Positions 8,402 through 16,931 of a stretch of DNA of 36,687 nt are shown here, one piece after another. A model generated the notes under the pieces. It was not told where the DNA came from. It did not search any database and was given only the letters and a program-made list of their open reading frames with translations. The translations under genes were made by a program, and so were the position numbers. Position 1 is the first letter of the stretch, and each line of letters opens with the position of its first letter. This stretch comes from Tissierellia bacterium (GTDB lineage Bacteria; Bacillota; Clostridia; Tissierellales; Sedimentibacteraceae), in NCBI GenBank assembly GCA_012518555.1, contig JAAYRW010000013.1, positions 1 to 36,687 on the forward strand. The letters are read 5' to 3'.

Positions 8402-9652
8402 ATGAACGATAATGAAAGAAATATAAACAATGACTTTGACAGAGAAATTAATTCTTTTCAAGAGGAAACCCCTAGTAGAGATTATAGCGATATTAATTTT
8501 ATTATGAAACCTGAAATTAAAAAAACGAAAAAGCGTAAAAGAAAATCACTTATAGGCTATATTGCCGTAGCATTAGTAGCTGCAATAATTGGAGGTATAT
8601 CCGGAAGCTACATAGCTATAAGTAAAATAGATGAAATAACAAGAAATCAAGACAGACCCTTAGTTACGGCTCAAGACGTTAATATAAACTTAAGCGATGA
8701 CATTTACTTTGCAGCAGCTGTAGCAGAAAAGTCCCAAAAAACAGTTGTTGGAATAACTACCGACGTTGTACAGCGATATAATACATTTTGGGGACCTCAA
8801 ATGAGGCCAGCTAGAAGTATGGGTTCAGGATTTATTGTTGATTCTAGTGGATATATAGTTACGAATTCACACGTTGTAGGAGATGGTCAATACGATAGCA
8901 TTACGGTTTCCTTAATCGATGGTTCAACGGAAGTAGGAGAAGTTCTATGGTATGATAGTACATTAGATTTAGCAGTAGTAAAAATAAACAGAACAGGACT
9001 TCCTGTAGCTGAATTGGGGGACTCCGACAAATTAATGGTAGGAGAACCGGCAGTAGCAATAGGAAATCCAATGACCTTAGATCTTGAGCGTACCGTTACT
9101 CAAGGTATAATAAGTGGTCTTAACAGAACTATTCAATTTGATAATGGAACAGTAATCGAACCTCTTATACAAACAGATGCTTCTATAAATTCAGGAAACA
9201 GTGGCGGACCCTTATTTAATGCCAAAGGCCAAGTAATAGGAATAAATACGGCTAAAATAAATTCTGCTGAAGGATTAGGTTTTTCAATACCTATTAATAC
9301 TGCTAAACCAATAATAGAACAAGTAATTAGAGACGGTACTTTTAAAACTGTATACGTAGGTATAAGGGGTATGGATGTTGAAACATTTAAAATGGTTTAT
9401 GGAGTAGATTTAACTGCAGAATATGGAGTAGTTATAATTGAAACTGTAAAGAATTCACCGGCTACCGAGGCAGGATTACAACCAAACGATATAATAATTG
9501 CAATTGACGGCAAAAAGATAGAAAACATGCCTGATGTCCAAAGAAAATTATATGAATATAAAGAAAATGACAAATCCCAATTTACTATATTAAGAAACGG
9601 CCAAGAAATGAATATTACACTAACATTAAAAATACAACCAGCAGAGTTTTAA
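8402..9652 (+). CDS. HtrA/DegP-type membrane-anchored serine protease with one PDZ domain
   Basis: A 416-residue trypsin-like protease of the HtrA family (S1C), which degrades misfolded proteins outside the cytoplasmic membrane. Layout: a charged cytoplasmic N-terminus, one membrane anchor at about 50-75 (IGYIAVALVAAIIGGISGSY), a protease domain, and a C-terminal PDZ domain at about 315-405 (GVVIIETVKNSPATEAGLQPND). The catalytic triad is visible: His157 (TNSHVVGDG), Asp189 (STLDLAVVKI) and Ser267 (INSGNSGGPLF). Length and order match Gram-positive HtrA/YkdA/YvtA proteins. The ATG at 8402 follows AAAGGAGCG. It is a single gene and is followed by a small dispersed repeat rather than a clear terminator. 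Confidence 0.95.
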   Translation: MNDNERNINNDFDREINSFQEETPSRDYSDINFIMKPEIKKTKKRKRKSLIGYIAVALVAAIIGGISGSYIAISKIDEITRNQDRPLVTAQDVNINLSDDIYFAAAVAEKSQKTVVGITTDVVQRYNTFWGPQMRPARSMGSGFIVDSSGYIVTNSHVVGDGQYDSITVSLIDGSTEVGEVLWYDSTLDLAVVKINRTGLPVAELGDSDKLMVGEPAVAIGNPMTLDLERTVTQGIISGLNRTIQFDNGTVIEPLIQTDASINSGNSGGPLFNAKGQVIGINTAKINSAEGLGFSIPINTAKPIIEQVIRDGTFKTVYVGIRGMDVETFKMVYGVDLTAEYGVVIIETVKNSPATEAGLQPNDIIIAIDGKKIENMPDVQRKLYEYKENDKSQFTILRNGQEMNITLTLKIQPAEF

Positions 9653-9778
9653 AGATGCCCTAACACCATTTCAAATAGGTATGGGGACACACCTCTTTTT
9701 AAATAGGTTAGCCTTTGAAGAATAGGAGGAATGTCCCCAAATTATTAAAAATATGCCACTAAAGTGAGCAAATATAAC
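9653..9778. repeat. Composite intergenic repeat with inner REP-like element (copy A)
   Basis: The gap between htrA and the CoA-transferase genes holds two nested repeats. The outer edges (AGATGCCCTAACACCATTT at the start, AAATATGCCAC and GAGCAAATAT at the end) recur after kamA at 26602-26706. The inner part, 9683-9738, runs from GGGGACACACCTCTTT to GGAGGAATGTCCCC, an imperfect palindrome with GGGGACA/TGTCCCC ends. It is closely related to 23953-24006 (inverted) and 29386-29443. No protein is encoded. Confidence 0.7.
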
Positions 9779-10432
9779 TTATTGATCTATGGCTATATAG
9801 TCAACAAATATTCCTGAGCACATAACCCCTTCCGGATCAATTTCTCCTACTTCTACAACTTTATCTGCTTCCACAATAACTAAATCTGCGGCAGTAGCCA
9901 TTATAGGATTGAAGTTTTTCATAGTTTTATTGAATACCATATTTCCTTTTTTATCGACTATAGAAGCTCTTATTAATGCAACATCTGCCCTTAATGGAGT
10001 TTCGAATAAATATTCCTTACCGTCTATTACTCTTTTTTCTTTCCCTATTTCAACATAAGTTCCTACACCTGTAGGTGTAAAAATACCACCTAATCCATAT
10101 CCGCCACATCTGATTCTTTCAACAAGGGTTCCCATAGGTACTAATTCAACTTCAGTTTCTCCTGAATTCATTTGCCTTGCTGTTTCAGGATTAGTCCCAG
10201 CATGTGATATAATCATTTTTTTAAATTGTTTATTAACAACCATTTTGCCTACACCTCTGTCAGGAAAACCTGTATCGTCACAAATAAGATTTAAATTTTT
10301 AACATTTCTTTCTACTAAGGCATCGATTATTTTTTCCGGTGTCCCTATAGCTAATATGCCGCCAATCATTATGGTCATTCCTTCATGAACTTTTTCTGCT
10401 GCATCTTTTATAGATATTATTTTATTTATCAA
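9779..10432 (-). CDS. CoA-transferase subunit A, second paralogue
   Basis: A 217-residue family I CoA-transferase alpha subunit (AtoD/CtfA/ScoA type), close in length to E. coli AtoD. It is very similar along its whole length to the A subunit at 11172-11825: shared segments include GETEVELVP, GVGKMVVNKQFKK and NKTMKNFNP. The alpha-subunit N-terminal CoA-loop motif appears as GGILAIGTPEKII. The start is TTG (10432) with AAGGGG seven bases upstream. It lies downstream of the B subunit, separated from it by a hairpin (10468-10494), so it may be made at a lower level. It has no second B partner here; it could pair with the one B subunit to give an alternative enzyme, or be a redundant duplicate. 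Confidence 0.88.
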   Translation of the reverse strand: MINKIISIKDAAEKVHEGMTIMIGGILAIGTPEKIIDALVERNVKNLNLICDDTGFPDRGVGKMVVNKQFKKMIISHAGTNPETARQMNSGETEVELVPMGTLVERIRCGGYGLGGIFTPTGVGTYVEIGKEKRVIDGKEYLFETPLRADVALIRASIVDKKGNMVFNKTMKNFNPIMATAADLVIVEADKVVEVGEIDPEGVMCSGIFVDYIAIDQ

Positions 10433-10467
10433 TATAGTACCCCTTTATATATTTAATTGATAATAAA

Positions 10468-10494
10468 AATCATCCTGCCAAAGGCAGAATGATT
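10468..10494 (-). terminator. Intercistronic hairpin, possible partial terminator
   Basis: AATCATCCTGCC and GGCAGAATGATT form a 12-base stem with one mismatch around an AAA loop, after the CoA-transferase B gene on the minus strand. The following leftward bases are TTTATTATC, a weak T-run. It may attenuate read-through into the second A gene or stabilise the upstream mRNA. Confidence 0.55.
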
Positions 10495-10515
10495 AAATAG
10501 AGTATTCTTTTTTAA

Positions 10516-11172
10516 TTAATCTTCTACTCCAAAGCGTTTAAGATCTGGTGAAATGATTAATTCTGCTTCTGTTGCAGCAACAACATCTTCAACTGTAGCT
10601 TCAGGTCCTAATTCTTCAAGAACTAAACCATCTTTCGTTACTCTTATGAGAGCCATTTCAGTTACGATAATATCTACCTCTTCCTTAGCGGTTAAAGGAA
10701 GTTTACATTTTTTCAAAATTTTAGGATTTCCTTTTTGAGTATGAACCATAGCAACTACAACTGTTTTAGCTCCTACAACTAAGTCCATTGCTCCACCCAT
10801 GCCAGGAACCATCTTACCGGGAATTTTCCAGTTTGCAAGGTTTCCTTTTTCATCTACTTCCATTGCACCTAGTACTGTAGCATCAACGTGACCACCACGA
10901 ATAATTCCAAAGGAAGTTAAACTGTCAAAGAACATTCCACCAGGAACTATTGATGAAGGCATTCCACCGGCATTTACCAATTCCCAATCTTCTTCTCCTT
11001 CTGCAGGAGCGGCACCTAAACCTAAGAAACCATTTTCTGATTGAAAAGTTACATCCATATCTTCTGGTACGTAATTTGCTACTAATGTAGGAAGACCTAT
11101 ACCTAAGTTAACAACATCACCATCTTTTAATAACTGAGCAACTCTTTTTGCTATAACTTGCCTTGCGTCCAT
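10516..11172 (-). CDS. atoA: Acetoacetate/butyryl-CoA CoA-transferase subunit B
   Basis: A 218-residue family I CoA-transferase beta subunit (AtoA/CtfB type). The catalytic glutamate that forms the glutamyl-CoA thioester is Glu46 in QSENGFLG, in the family's S/TENG motif. Glycine-rich segments follow (VNAGGMPSSIVPGGMFFDS; GKMVPGMGGAMDLVVGAKTV). It overlaps the upstream A subunit by one base, so the two are translationally coupled as one heteromeric enzyme. In lysine fermenters this enzyme moves CoA between butyryl-CoA and acetoacetate, which fits the kam/kdd operon in this window. The exact acyl specificity is inferred from context. Confidence 0.9.
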   Translation of the reverse strand: MDARQVIAKRVAQLLKDGDVVNLGIGLPTLVANYVPEDMDVTFQSENGFLGLGAAPAEGEEDWELVNAGGMPSSIVPGGMFFDSLTSFGIIRGGHVDATVLGAMEVDEKGNLANWKIPGKMVPGMGGAMDLVVGAKTVVVAMVHTQKGNPKILKKCKLPLTAKEEVDIIVTEMALIRVTKDGLVLEELGPEATVEDVVAATEAELIISPDLKRFGVED

Positions 11173-11825
11173 TATTCGTCACCTCCAACAATATAGTCAA
11201 CAAATATTCCTGAACACATAACGTGCTCTGGGTCAATTTCTCCTATTTCAACTATTTTATCAGCTTCAACAATAACTAAGTCTGCAGCAGTTGCCATTAC
11301 TGGATTGAAATTCTTCATAGTTTTGTTAAATATCATATTACCTTTTTTATCAACTACTGAAGCTCTAAGTAATGCTACATCTGCTTTTATAGGAGTTTCA
11401 AAAACATATTCTTTGCCGTTTAATTCTCTAACTTCTTTTCCTTCAGCAACTTCAGTTCCTACGCCTGTAGGTGTATAAAATCCTCCTAAGCCGTTTCCAC
11501 CGCATCTTATTCTTTCAGCTAAAGTTCCTTGAGGAACTAATTCAACTTCAGTTTCTCCTGAGTTCATTTGATTTCCTGTTTCACGATTTGTTCCTATGTG
11601 AGTAGCAATAATCTTTTTAAATTGCTTATTAACTACCATTTTACCTACACCTTTGTCAGGGAAACCTGTATCATTACAAATTAGCGTCAAGTTTTTTACA
11701 TTTTTTTCAACTAAAGCATCAATTAAATTTTCTGGCGTACCATTTGCTAAAAAACCGCCTACCATAATTGACATACCTTCTGTAACTTTATCGGCAGCTT
11801 CTTTTATAGAAATAATTTTACTCAT
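11172..11825 (-). CDS. atoD: Acetoacetate/butyryl-CoA CoA-transferase subunit A
   Basis: A 217-residue family I CoA-transferase alpha subunit, partner of the B subunit that it overlaps by one base. The alpha-subunit motif is GGFLANGTPENLIDAL (about 23-38), and ERIRCGGNGLGGFYTPTGVG forms the conserved glycine-rich middle. The start ATG is preceded by AAAGGATG. It is the second gene of the minus-strand operon thl-atoD-atoA-(second A), under the sigma-54 promoter at 13139-13154. It contributes to acetoacetate/butyryl-CoA exchange in acid-forming fermentation (family knowledge plus context). Confidence 0.9.
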   Translation of the reverse strand: MSKIISIKEAADKVTEGMSIMVGGFLANGTPENLIDALVEKNVKNLTLICNDTGFPDKGVGKMVVNKQFKKIIATHIGTNRETGNQMNSGETEVELVPQGTLAERIRCGGNGLGGFYTPTGVGTEVAEGKEVRELNGKEYVFETPIKADVALLRASVVDKKGNMIFNKTMKNFNPVMATAADLVIVEADKIVEIGEIDPEHVMCSGIFVDYIVGGDE

Positions 11826-11916
11826 CTTATCATCCTTTCATTTTATGTTAAGAGATAGGTGAGGAATAATTATTTAATATTCCCCATACTATCTAAGTAT
11901 TTAAGTATTTGATTAA

Positions 11917-13095
11917 TTATCTTTCAACTAATAAGGAAGTTCCCATTCCTCCACCTATACATAAGGTTGCAAGACCTTTTTTAAGGTCTCTTTTTTGCAT
12001 TTCATAAATAAGGGTTATAAGGATTCTTGCTCCTGAAGCTCCAATAGGATGACCTAAAGCAATTGCTCCACCATTTACATTAGTTATTTCAGGGTTTAAA
12101 CCTAATTCTTTTGTTACTGCCAAAGCTTGTGCTGCAAAAGCTTCATTTGCTTCAACTAAATCTAAGTCTTCTACTTTCCAACCAGCATTGTCTAATGCTT
12201 TTTTAGTTGCAGGTATAGGACCAAGACCCATAACTTTAGGATCAACTCCTGCAGATGCATAGCCTGCTATTTCACATAAATATTCTATTCCTAATTCTTC
12301 AGCTTTTTCTTTACTCATAACTATAAGAGCTGCTCCACCGTCATTTATCCCTGAAGCATTTCCTGCCGTTACAGTTCCGTCTTTTTTAAATGCAGGTCTT
12401 AATTTAGCCATTTTTTCTACTGTTGCACCATGTCTTGGATATTCATCCGTATCTATAACTAGAGGATCGCCTTTTCTTTGAGGTATAGTTACAGCAACTA
12501 TTTCATCAGCGAATTTACCTGCTTTTTGAGCTTCTTCTGCTCTATTTTGACTTTGTGCTGCAAATGCATCTTGCTCTTCTCTAGTAATACCATACTGTTC
12601 AGCTACATTTTCTGCAGTTATTCCCATATGGTAATCATTATAAACATCCCATAAACCGTCATTAATCATGTAATCAATAACTTTTCCGTCACCCATTCTA
12701 TGTCCCCATCTTGCCTTTGGTAATAGATATGGAGCATTAGTCATACTTTCAGTTCCGCCACATAGTATAACGTCAGATTGACCGTTTTCGATAAATTGTG
12801 CTGCCATACTTATAGCTCTTAAGCCGGAACCACACACCATGTTAATTGTTAATGCTGGTTTCTCAATAGGAACACCAGCTCCCAAGCTTACTTGTCTTGC
12901 TACGTTTTGACCTAAGCCTGCACCTAGAACATTTCCAAAATAAACTTCGTCAATTATTGATGGTTCTATGCCTGCTCTCTTAATTGCCTCTTTAGCTGCT
13001 GCAACTCCTAAATCAACTGCTGATAGTTTTGCAAAAGCACCGCCAAAAGATCCTATAGGTGTTCTTGCAGCTGAAACGATTACTGCTTTTTTCAT
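11917..13095 (-). CDS. Acetyl-CoA acetyltransferase (thiolase)
   Basis: A 392-residue thiolase II, the usual length, interconverting acetoacetyl-CoA plus CoA with two acetyl-CoA. All catalytic landmarks are visible: nucleophile Cys88 in [16 protein letters not shown], the histidine of [16 protein letters not shown], and the second cysteine in [10 protein letters not shown] near the C-terminus. I start it at the ATG at 13095, preceded by AGGAGGTTACTT. The track start at 13143 overlaps the sigma-54 promoter and has no ribosome site. It is the first gene of the operon with the CoA-transferase subunits, so acetoacetate released by lysine degradation could be activated and cleaved to acetyl-CoA. 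Confidence 0.95.
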   Translation of the reverse strand: MKKAVIVSAARTPIGSFGGAFAKLSAVDLGVAAAKEAIKRAGIEPSIIDEVYFGNVLGAGLGQNVARQVSLGAGVPIEKPALTINMVCGSGLRAISMAAQFIENGQSDVILCGGTESMTNAPYLLPKARWGHRMGDGKVIDYMINDGLWDVYNDYHMGITAENVAEQYGITREEQDAFAAQSQNRAEEAQKAGKFADEIVAVTIPQRKGDPLVIDTDEYPRHGATVEKMAKLRPAFKKDGTVTAGNASGINDGGAALIVMSKEKAEELGIEYLCEIAGYASAGVDPKVMGLGPIPATKKALDNAGWKVEDLDLVEANEAFAAQALAVTKELGLNPEITNVNGGAIALGHPIGASGARILITLIYEMQKRDLKKGLATLCIGGGMGTSLLVER

Positions 13096-13138
13096 AAGTA
13101 ACCTCCTAAATTTTTTAAATTGTATACTATTATATAGT

Positions 13139-13154
13139 AGCAATTATTATGCCA
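13139..13154 (-). promoter_or_regulatory. Sigma-54 (-24/-12) promoter of the thiolase/CoA-transferase operon
   Basis: The minus strand reads TGGCATAATAATTGCT. It fits the sigma-54 consensus TGGCAYRNNNNTTGCW at every defined position, including the invariant GG and GC. The -12 GC is about 45 bases before the thiolase ATG, giving a leader of about 30 bases. It matches the kdd promoter at 24146-24161. Confidence 0.85.
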
Positions 13155-13219
13155 ATAACTATAAATGCTATAAGTGTTGTATTTAAAGGGTAATTAGCAT
13201 TTATTTTTCACTTGCATAT

Positions 13220-13266
13220 GCAAAAATGCATATATCCATAAAAAGTTATTGCAAAACTGCATATAT
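13220..13266. promoter_or_regulatory. Repeated upstream activator sites (UAS) for sigma-54 regulator
   Basis: Two copies of GCAAAANTGCATATAT, at 13220-13235 and 13251-13266, differ at one base and are spaced 31 bp apart, about three helical turns. The first overlaps a palindrome TTGCATATGCAA (13212-13223). They lie about 65-130 bp upstream of the sigma-54 promoter and just before the divergent regulator gene, where enhancer sites for its Fis-type DNA-binding domain would be expected. Confidence 0.6.
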
Positions 13267-13355
13267 AATAATATAATATATTTATAATAATTGTAACATA
13301 AAGTCAAAAAAATATCAAACATCTATTTGTTATATAAAGAAAGTTGAGGATGAAG

Positions 13356-15071
13356 ATGCAGTTTTTTAAATATAATTTTAATACAGGTTTTGTTATAACC
13401 GATGAGAAATTCAATGTTTTATATTGTAATGAATATTTTAATGAAAATATCATTAATAAAGACATAATAAATAAAAAAATAACACTTTTTTTCCATGATA
13501 TTAAAGTTGATAAAATGGAAGATTTATACTCTGTAAGATCCATAGACAACTCTGTCTACTATCTTATCCACAGCAAGCTAAAACTATACAACTATGAACT
13601 ATACAGTTTCTTTTTTTATGATTTTTCAATAGGAAATGAACTTGAAAAACAAATTTCAAGATTAAACAGCCAACAGTATCTCTACAATGAAATGCTTAAC
13701 AAATTAAAGGATGGTATATATATAACCGATGAATTAGGGACAACCATCTATGTAAATGATGCATTTTTGAATTTATCAGGATTAAGTAGAGAACAAATTA
13801 TAGGGAAAACAGTATATGAACTACGAAAATACAAAATTCTTCCAAACTCTTGCTGTGCCAAAGTTATAGAAACAATGGGTCCCGTATCGACTATAAACAA
13901 CTATTATAAAGGTCAAAGGTGTTTAGTTTCTGGCTCTCCTATTTTTGATGAAAATGGAGAACTTTCAAAAACAATAGCCGTCATAAGGGACGTATCTGAA
14001 TTAGACGTACTAATGAAGTCTATAACTCAAGAAAAAAACTTATATAAAAATGATTACAATAAAAAGGATCCAGTTAAGGATAGTTCTATTGAAGTTATAA
14101 ATAAGGAGCAAGTTAACGATAGTTCTATTGAAGTTATAAATAACGAAAGAATGAAAAAAATTTATAAAAAAGCTAAAAAAATAGCCAATGTAGATAGTAC
14201 GGTGTTAATTTTAGGAGAAACAGGAGTAGGCAAGGATTTCATAGCATCATATATTCATAGAATAAGTAACCGTAATGAAGGCAAATTTATAAAAATTAAT
14301 TGTAGTGCCGTACCGGAACATTTACTTGAATCGGAATTTTTTGGTTATGAAGAAGGTGCTTTTACCGGTGCTCAAAAAGGCGGCAAGAAAGGACTTTCTG
14401 AAGAAGCTAATGGTGGTATCTTGTACTTAGATGAAATTGGGGACATGCCCTATACCTTGCAAGTTAAACTATTAAGTGCTTTAAACGATCGAATATTTTA
14501 TCGAATTGGAGGGACTGAACCAGTTGAATTTAATGCTCGTATTATTGCCGCAACAAACCATGATTTAAAGAAATTGGTAGAGGAAAAGAAATTCAGAGCA
14601 GATTTATATTATAGGTTAAATGTAGTAACTTTTATCATACCTCCTTTAAGAAATAGAAAGGAAGATATCATTCCTTTATCTACTCAATTTTTACAATATT
14701 ACAACAATAAATACGGTAAGAATTGTTATTTTTCTTCAAGAGGTTTAGAAAATTTCCTAATGTATGAATGGCCTGGTAACATTAGAGAATTAAAAAATAT
14801 AATTGAACGATTAGTGCTTATGGCAGATGATGCTATTATAGATACAGATTTATTTAGAGAGAATTTAATGTTTGGTGATTTACCTGAAGGCTTTAACGAT
14901 AACTTACTTTTATCAGACCATAAAACATTAAAAGAAAAAATTGAAGAATATGAAAAAGAAATAATTAACACAACTTTAGCTCTATCTAAAAATATGAAAG
15001 AAGCAGCTTCAAAGTTAGGAATAGATATTTCTACATTAGTAAGAAAAAAACAAAAATACAAACTTAAGTAA
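13356..15071 (+). CDS. PAS-domain sigma-54-dependent transcriptional activator
   Basis: A bacterial enhancer-binding protein of about 572 residues. The N-terminal ~230 residues hold two PAS-like sensing regions (the second contains DGIYITDELGTTIYVNDAFLNLSG). The AAA+ domain follows, with Walker A GETGVGKD (~287), the sigma-54 contact loop GAFTGA (~334), Walker B GGILYLDEIGD, and RADLYYRLNV with the sensor residues. A C-terminal Fis-type helix-turn-helix is MKEAASKLGIDISTLVRKK. The linker carries a 39-bp tandem duplication (13 residues). Of the possible starts (TTG 13344, ATG 13350, ATG 13356) the last has GAGG at proper spacing. It is divergent from the thiolase operon and probably activates it from the repeated sites between them; the kdd operon may be a second target (inference). 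Confidence 0.92.
   Translation: MQFFKYNFNTGFVITDEKFNVLYCNEYFNENIINKDIINKKITLFFHDIKVDKMEDLYSVRSIDNSVYYLIHSKLKLYNYELYSFFFYDFSIGNELEKQISRLNSQQYLYNEMLNKLKDGIYITDELGTTIYVNDAFLNLSGLSREQIIGKTVYELRKYKILPNSCCAKVIETMGPVSTINNYYKGQRCLVSGSPIFDENGELSKTIAVIRDVSELDVLMKSITQEKNLYKNDYNKKDPVKDSSIEVINKEQVNDSSIEVINNERMKKIYKKAKKIANVDSTVLILGETGVGKDFIASYIHRISNRNEGKFIKINCSAVPEHLLESEFFGYEEGAFTGAQKGGKKGLSEEANGGILYLDEIGDMPYTLQVKLLSALNDRIFYRIGGTEPVEFNARIIAATNHDLKKLVEEKKFRADLYYRLNVVTFIIPPLRNRKEDIIPLSTQFLQYYNNKYGKNCYFSSRGLENFLMYEWPGNIRELKNIIERLVLMADDAIIDTDLFRENLMFGDLPEGFNDNLLLSDHKTLKEKIEEYEKEIINTTLALSKNMKEAASKLGIDISTLVRKKQKYKLK
14073..14150. repeat. 39-bp in-frame tandem duplication inside the activator gene
   Basis: Two adjacent 39-bp units (14073-14111 and 14112-14150) differ at only a few bases and encode VKDSSIEVINKEQ then VNDSSIEVINNER. 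The duplication keeps frame and lengthens the linker between the PAS region and the AAA+ domain. Confidence 0.85.
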
Positions 15072-15156
15072 AATTAACATCTAACTGAAAAAAACTACTA
15101 TTGAAAAGACTTTTCTACATTTTAAGGGAAGTTTTTTTTATTTTTTAATTTTCTTA

Positions 15157-15186
15157 GTATAAAATACCCTAAAATTGTAAATATTA
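15157..15186 (+). promoter_or_regulatory. Candidate forespore (sigma-F/sigma-G type) promoter of the ger-spoIIR operon
   Basis: GTATA (15157-15161), a 15-bp spacer and GTAAATATTA (15177-15186) fit the Bacillus sigma-F pattern GYWTA-N15-GGNRANANTR with one mismatch, at the less conserved second G. Transcription would start near 15193, about 24 bases before the first ATG at 15217. Forespore expression is what germinant receptors and spoIIR require. Confidence 0.55.
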
Positions 15187-15216
15187 CTAATAGCTTATCC
15201 ACAAAAGGGAGATACT

Positions 15217-15417
15217 ATGTTTTTTTTAAATGATTTAAAAAGAATTATAACTAGTGATGTAATAATTATATTTTTAATTATTAGCTATATCCTAATATTT
15301 AAAACAAGCAAACATCTAAAAAAGAACAACTACTACAGAGATTATAAAATAGTAAGATTTACGGGAATAGTTTACGGTATTTTGGCAATAGCAGCTGCAA
15401 GTGTAATATTTATGTAG
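15217..15417 (+). CDS. Small two-helix membrane protein
   Basis: A 66-residue protein with two predicted membrane segments (about 11-28 and 47-66) joined by a basic loop (KTSKHLKKNNYYRDYK). I do not recognise a characterised family; it may belong to the short membrane proteins seen beside clostridial ger operons (possibly the group called CLC_0170), but I am not sure of that. The ATG has GGGAG upstream, and the gene ends 8 bp before gerKA, so it is probably the first gene of the germination operon and made in the forespore. Confidence 0.7.
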   Translation: MFFLNDLKRIITSDVIIIFLIISYILIFKTSKHLKKNNYYRDYKIVRFTGIVYGILAIAAASVIFM

Positions 15418-15425
15418 GAGGATAA

Positions 15426-16931
15426 ATGAAAAAGATCGATTTAAAGCAAAATATTCATAAGGATCTACAAACTAATGAACAAATTTTAAGAAGTATTTTT
15501 GAAAATGCTGATGATATTATTTTTAGAAAACTTGAGGCTGGAAAAAGTCAAAAGCTAAAAATGCTTCTTATTTATGTAGACGGTATGACAACTAAGGAAG
15601 CAATAAGTGATTATGCAATTGAAACCATACTTTCTGGCTTAGATATTTCTAAAATTCAAAATATTTCTGATACACAGTTACTAGATGCAGTGGCAAAGTC
15701 AAATATTGCAACTTCTGAAATACAGATAATCACCACTATAGAGGAAATTGTAGATAAAATTCTTTCCGGTGAAACAGTACTTATCTTAGATAGATGTATT
15801 AAAGCTATTATGCTATCCTCTCGAGGATGGCCAATGAGAGGTATTCAGGAACCTTCTGCAGAAACTCTCATAAGAGGAGCAAGAGACGGTTTCAATGAAA
15901 CCATGAAAGTTAATATAACCTTAATAAGAAGAAGGTTAAAAGATCCAAAGCTGAAAGTTAAATACGCCCAAGTAGGAAAAAGATCTAAAACAGATATAGC
16001 AATTATGTACATAGACGATATCGTCAACAAAACAGTTTTAGAAACTGTTGAAAAAAGAATTAATAATATAGATATAGAAGCAGTTTTAGAAAGTTCCTAC
16101 ATTGAGGAAATGATAGAAGATGATAGTTATTCACCCTTTCCCCAAATTGAAAATACAGAAAGACCTGATGCGGCTGCCTCTGCAATCTTAGAAGGTAGAG
16201 TAGTAATAGCTATAGATAATACGCCTTCTGTTTTAATTGCTCCGGCAATTTTAGTTTCTTTTATGCAATCTTCAGAAGATTATTATGAAAGGTGGATGCC
16301 TTCTTGTATCACTCGTATGATAAGGTACTTAGCTTTGCCTATAACCATGTTACTACCGGCAATATATGTAGCTGTTACCCAATACCACCCTAATTTATTG
16401 CCTACTCAGTTAGCACTCTATGTGGCTGCATCCAGGGCAAATGTGCCATTTCCTCCTTACTTTGAAGCACTTTTAATGGAGTTGGTAATCGAGCTTGTAA
16501 GAGAAGCATCCCTTAGAATTACCGGTCCTGTAGGTTCTACTATAGGTCTAGTAGGAGGGCTTGTAATAGGCCAATCATCAGTAGAGGCAGGTTTAATTAC
16601 TCCCTTGGCAGTAATTATAGTTGCTTTAACAGCAATAGCTTCCTTTACAATACCTAGCTATAATTTTAGCACAACTTTAAGAATGATAAGATTTGGCTTT
16701 ATTATATTAGCTGCAACCTTTGGATTGTTTGGTATATCCATTGGACTAAGTTTCGTCATTATACATCTATGTACTCTAAAAAGTTTCGGAGTTCCATATT
16801 TAACACCATTTACCAGTTTTGTGGAACATAGAAGAGATTTAAGAGATACGGTTATAAGACCAAAAATAAAAACTATGGTTCGAAAACCACAATATTTACA
16901 TACAGAAAAAAAAGAGAGGAAAAATGTTTAA
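15426..16931 (+). CDS. gerKA: GerA-family spore germinant receptor subunit A
   Basis: A 501-residue GerAA/GerKA protein. The N-terminal ~240 residues form the soluble domain with the family segments LLIYVDGMTTKE, GETVLILD and SSRGWPMRGIQEPSAETLIRGARDGFNE. The C-terminal half carries about five membrane segments, including FPPYFEALLMELVIELVREA and GPVGSTIGLVGGLVIGQ. It acts in the inner spore membrane, sensing small nutrients with the B and C subunits. The start ATG follows TAGGAGGATAA; the end overlaps gerKB by 8 bp. The ligand cannot be predicted. The K label follows common clostridial naming and is tentative. Confidence 0.93.
   Translation: MKKIDLKQNIHKDLQTNEQILRSIFENADDIIFRKLEAGKSQKLKMLLIYVDGMTTKEAISDYAIETILSGLDISKIQNISDTQLLDAVAKSNIATSEIQIITTIEEIVDKILSGETVLILDRCIKAIMLSSRGWPMRGIQEPSAETLIRGARDGFNETMKVNITLIRRRLKDPKLKVKYAQVGKRSKTDIAIMYIDDIVNKTVLETVEKRINNIDIEAVLESSYIEEMIEDDSYSPFPQIENTERPDAAASAILEGRVVIAIDNTPSVLIAPAILVSFMQSSEDYYERWMPSCITRMIRYLALPITMLLPAIYVAVTQYHPNLLPTQLALYVAASRANVPFPPYFEALLMELVIELVREASLRITGPVGSTIGLVGGLVIGQSSVEAGLITPLAVIIVALTAIASFTIPSYNFSTTLRMIRFGFIILAATFGLFGISIGLSFVIIHLCTLKSFGVPYLTPFTSFVEHRRDLRDTVIRPKIKTMVRKPQYLHTEKKERKNV

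Noticed and set aside
14073-14150. Short CRISPR-like repeat
   Set aside because: Two contiguous in-frame units without spacers inside a gene; a coding duplication. No CRISPR array or cas gene is seen anywhere in the window.
14726-15061. Minus-strand ORFs opposite known genes (14726-15061, 24770-25258, 5148-5453, 31207-31491, 31508-31786 and others)
   Set aside because: They lie wholly inside well-identified genes on the other strand, have no ribosome sites and encode no recognisable family; they are shadows.
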